Assembly (NCBI GenBank): GCA_021372355.1
Contig: JAJFUQ010000037.1
Coordinates: forward strand, 1 to 40,898
Reading direction: 5' to 3'
From: Nocardiaceae bacterium
GTDB taxonomy: Bacteria; Actinomycetota; Actinomycetes; Mycobacteriales; Mycobacteriaceae
DNA length: 40,898 nucleotides
Position 1 is the first letter of the stretch. Each line of letters starts with the position of its first letter. This document shows, piece after piece, positions 38,816-40,898 of the stretch. The notes under the pieces are model-generated. The model ran no database searches, was not told the DNA's origin, and saw nothing but the letters and a program-made list of their open reading frames with translations. The position numbers and the translations under genes are program-made.

Positions 38816-39736
38816 GTGCGACTCGTCTTCGCGGGCACGCCTGCCCCCGCCGTGCCGTCGTTGCAGCGGTTGATCGAATCGCAGCACGAGGTCGTCGGTG
38901 TGGTCACGCGACCCGACACCGTGGCAGGACGAGGACGGAAAGTCGTGCGATCACCGATCGGCACACTGGCCGACGAGCACGGGATTCCGGTGCTTCAGCC
39001 ACGTCGAGCGAGTGACCCGGAATTCGCCGATCAGCTGAAAGAACTTGCACCGGATTGCTGCCCGGTCGTTGCCTATGGGGCGCTTCTGCCGCAGTCCGTA
39101 CTGGACATTCCGCCGTTGGGCTTGGTCAATCTGCACTTCTCGGTTCTGCCGGCCTGGCGCGGCGCGGCCCCGGTACAAGCCGCAATCGCCGCCGGTGATG
39201 AGTTCACCGGCGCGTCGACGTTTCAGATCGTCAAGGAACTCGACGCCGGACCGGTGTTCGGCGTCATGACCGAGCGCATTCGGCCCACGGATACGTCCGG
39301 TGACCTGCTCGAACGTCTCGCTGGCGAAGGCGCCGAACTGCTCGTCCAGACGATCGACGCGTTGGCGACGGGTGCATTGCAGGCTGTCCCGCAGTCGGCT
39401 GACGGGGTGTCGTATGCGCCCAAGGTCACCGTCGAGTCGGCACGCGTCCGGTGGGATCACCCGGCGCTCGCCGTCGACCGCCAGATTCGTGCCGTGACTC
39501 CGGCACCGGGAGCGTGGACCGAGATCGGTGACCTCCGCGTGAAGGTCGGCCCTGTGCAGATCTCGACCCATTCGTTGAACCCGGGACAAGTCGAGGTCCG
39601 CAAGGACGGTGTCTTCGTCGGCACCGCGACGACCGCCGTTCGTCTCGGCGACGTTCAGCCGCAGGGCAAGCGACTGATGGCCGCTCTCGATTGGGCTCGC
39701 GGAGCCCGACTGGGTGAGGGGACTGTCGCACAGTGA
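38816..39736 (+). CDS. fmt: Methionyl-tRNA formyltransferase
   Basis: Formylates initiator Met-tRNA. The 306-residue protein has the formyltetrahydrofolate-binding domain with [24 protein letters not shown] and LDAGPVF, and the C-terminal OB-type domain. The GTG start has GAGGAG upstream and matches the family start [15 protein letters not shown]. The stop overlaps the rsmB GTG. In other mycolata priA and fmt are close; here they are about 14.7 kb apart. Confidence 0.96.
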   Translation: MRLVFAGTPAPAVPSLQRLIESQHEVVGVVTRPDTVAGRGRKVVRSPIGTLADEHGIPVLQPRRASDPEFADQLKELAPDCCPVVAYGALLPQSVLDIPPLGLVNLHFSVLPAWRGAAPVQAAIAAGDEFTGASTFQIVKELDAGPVFGVMTERIRPTDTSGDLLERLAGEGAELLVQTIDALATGALQAVPQSADGVSYAPKVTVESARVRWDHPALAVDRQIRAVTPAPGAWTEIGDLRVKVGPVQISTHSLNPGQVEVRKDGVFVGTATTAVRLGDVQPQGKRLMAALDWARGARLGEGTVAQ

Positions 39737-40898
39737 GCAAACCACCTCGCCAGAGTCCGCCCGATCCCGTCCGTGAGGTCGCCCGCGATGTTCTCCGGGC
39801 CGTCCGAGAACGTGACGCGTACGCCAACCTGGTGCTGCCCAAGATGCTCACCGAGCGGGGGATCACCGGTCGCGATGCGGCTTTCGCGACCGAGATCGCC
39901 TACGGCGCCTGTCGCGCACAAGGCTTCCTCGACGCGGTCATCGAAAAGGCGGCCGGCCGATCGACCAGTGCGATCGACGGCAAAGTGCTCGACGTGCTGC
40001 GGATCGGGGCATACCAGTTGCTGAGAACCCGCACCGGCGCGCACGCCGCAGTGGCGACGTCCGTGGATCTCGTTCGATCCGAATCGGGCCGTGGTGCGGC
40101 CGGTTTCGCCAACGCCGTGCTCCGGCGCGTGAGTGAGAAGACTCCCGAGCAGTGGATTGATGCGCTCGCCACCACCGACCCGTTGGACCGGCTCGCGGTC
40201 GAGTTCGCGCATCCGCGGTGGATCGTCGATTCGTTCGCGGCCACGCTCGGCGGTGACGAACTTCGCGACGCTCTCGCTGCCGTCGACGCTCGTCCGAAAG
40301 TGCACCTCGTTGCCCGACCCGGTGCGATCAGTCGCGAGGACCTTCTCGTTGAGACCGGTGGGCTTCCGGGCCCGTATTCGCCGTTCTCCGTGCACCTCGA
40401 TGGCGGTGACCCGGCGGCCTTCGAGTCGGTCCGAAACGGCGCCGCCGCGGTGCAGGACGAAGGCAGCCAGTTGATCGCGATCGCCCTCGCCGACGCGCCG
40501 CTCACCGGCAGCGACTCCGGCCGCTGGCTCGACCTGTGTGCTGGCCCGGGCGGGAAAGCAGCGCTGCTCGGTTCGATCGCAGCACAACGTAAAGCGCACG
40601 TCGACGCGGTAGAGCAGTCGAAACACCGTGCGGAACTCGTGCGGAAAGCAGTCGCAGGACTGCCCGTCGACGTTCTTGTCGCCGACGGGCGGGCCACCGG
40701 CTTCAAACCGGGTTTCGACCGGGTTCTCGTCGACGCACCGTGCACGGGCTTGGGCGCGCTTCGCCGTCGACCCGAAGCGCGGTGGCGGCGTACCGAGAAG
40801 GATGTCGCGGATCTGGTTAGGCTGCAGAAGCAACTGCTGGCGGCGGCCGTCGGTCTGGTGCGTCCCGGCGGCGTCGTCGTGTACTCGACGTGCTCGCC
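39733..40898 (+). CDS. rsmB: 16S rRNA cytosine methyltransferase RsmB, 3' end beyond window
   Basis: Methylates C967 (E. coli numbering) of 16S rRNA with SAM. The first 388 codons are present. An NusB-like N-terminal domain ([30 protein letters not shown]) precedes the methyltransferase with SAM motif [13 protein letters not shown], catalytic DAPCTG and the second cysteine in VVYSTCS at the very edge of the window. GTG start overlaps the fmt stop. The missing end should be about 60-80 residues. Confidence 0.94.
   Translation, partial: MSKPPRQSPPDPVREVARDVLRAVRERDAYANLVLPKMLTERGITGRDAAFATEIAYGACRAQGFLDAVIEKAAGRSTSAIDGKVLDVLRIGAYQLLRTRTGAHAAVATSVDLVRSESGRGAAGFANAVLRRVSEKTPEQWIDALATTDPLDRLAVEFAHPRWIVDSFAATLGGDELRDALAAVDARPKVHLVARPGAISREDLLVETGGLPGPYSPFSVHLDGGDPAAFESVRNGAAAVQDEGSQLIAIALADAPLTGSDSGRWLDLCAGPGGKAALLGSIAAQRKAHVDAVEQSKHRAELVRKAVAGLPVDVLVADGRATGFKPGFDRVLVDAPCTGLGALRRRPEARWRRTEKDVADLVRLQKQLLAAAVGLVRPGGVVVYSTCS

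Overview
This 40.9 kb window is chromosomal DNA of a GC-rich actinobacterium of the mycolic-acid order (Corynebacteriales/Mycobacteriales); it looks most like a Rhodococcus, Gordonia, Williamsia or Tsukamurella relative, but the genus cannot be fixed from sequence alone. The evidence is the conserved core order pyrC - small membrane protein - carA - carB - pyrF, then mihF - gmk - rpoZ - coaBC - metK - priA, then fmt - rsmB, which is also the order in Mycobacterium tuberculosis. mihF is confined to Actinobacteria, and PriA is the actinobacterial type with a degenerate helicase core. No tRNA, rRNA, CRISPR array or insertion sequence was seen.

Layout. (1) 1-6990: tightly overlapping pyrimidine/arginine operon (dihydroorotase, a one-TM protein, carbamoyl-phosphate synthase small and large subunits, OMP decarboxylase). 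(2) 7.0-18.2 kb: accessory block with a DsrE-like protein plus a conserved unknown; a decayed sensor-kinase-like pseudogene; a MarR regulator divergent from a single-chain fatty-acid desaturase fused to its own ferredoxin-reductase-type electron donor; a zinc-finger/unknown pair; a phosphatidylserine decarboxylase; a frameshifted PASTA membrane protein; and a small ADP-ribose/NAD-type locus (NrtR-like regulator divergent from an ADP-ribosylglycohydrolase and a calcineurin-like phosphoesterase, with two copies of a palindromic operator between them), ending in a cupin. (3) 18.4-24.1 kb: core cluster mihF to priA. (4) 24.1-34.0 kb, all on the minus strand: PadR - ABC ATPase - FtsX-type permease, and a complete oligopeptide/dipeptide importer (oppA-B-C-DF) whose OppB carries a large extra membrane insert. 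(5) 34.1-38.7 kb: envelope genes (exported MsrB and MsrA, ModA-type lipoprotein, glycine-rich PadR, secreted lipase, small secreted protein). (6) 38.8 kb to the end: fmt and the truncated rsmB.

The two accessory blocks sit exactly at breaks in the core order (pyrF/mihF and priA/fmt). The most notable items are the NrtR/ADP-ribosylglycohydrolase/phosphoesterase locus with duplicated operators 31 bp apart and an apparent ATG-to-ATA start in the phosphoesterase; the MarR/desaturase-reductase fusion pair; the OppB insert; and several broken reading frames, one with a clear 7-bp tandem duplication. I did not see an obviously new multi-gene defence or biosynthetic system; the novelty is in these smaller arrangements.
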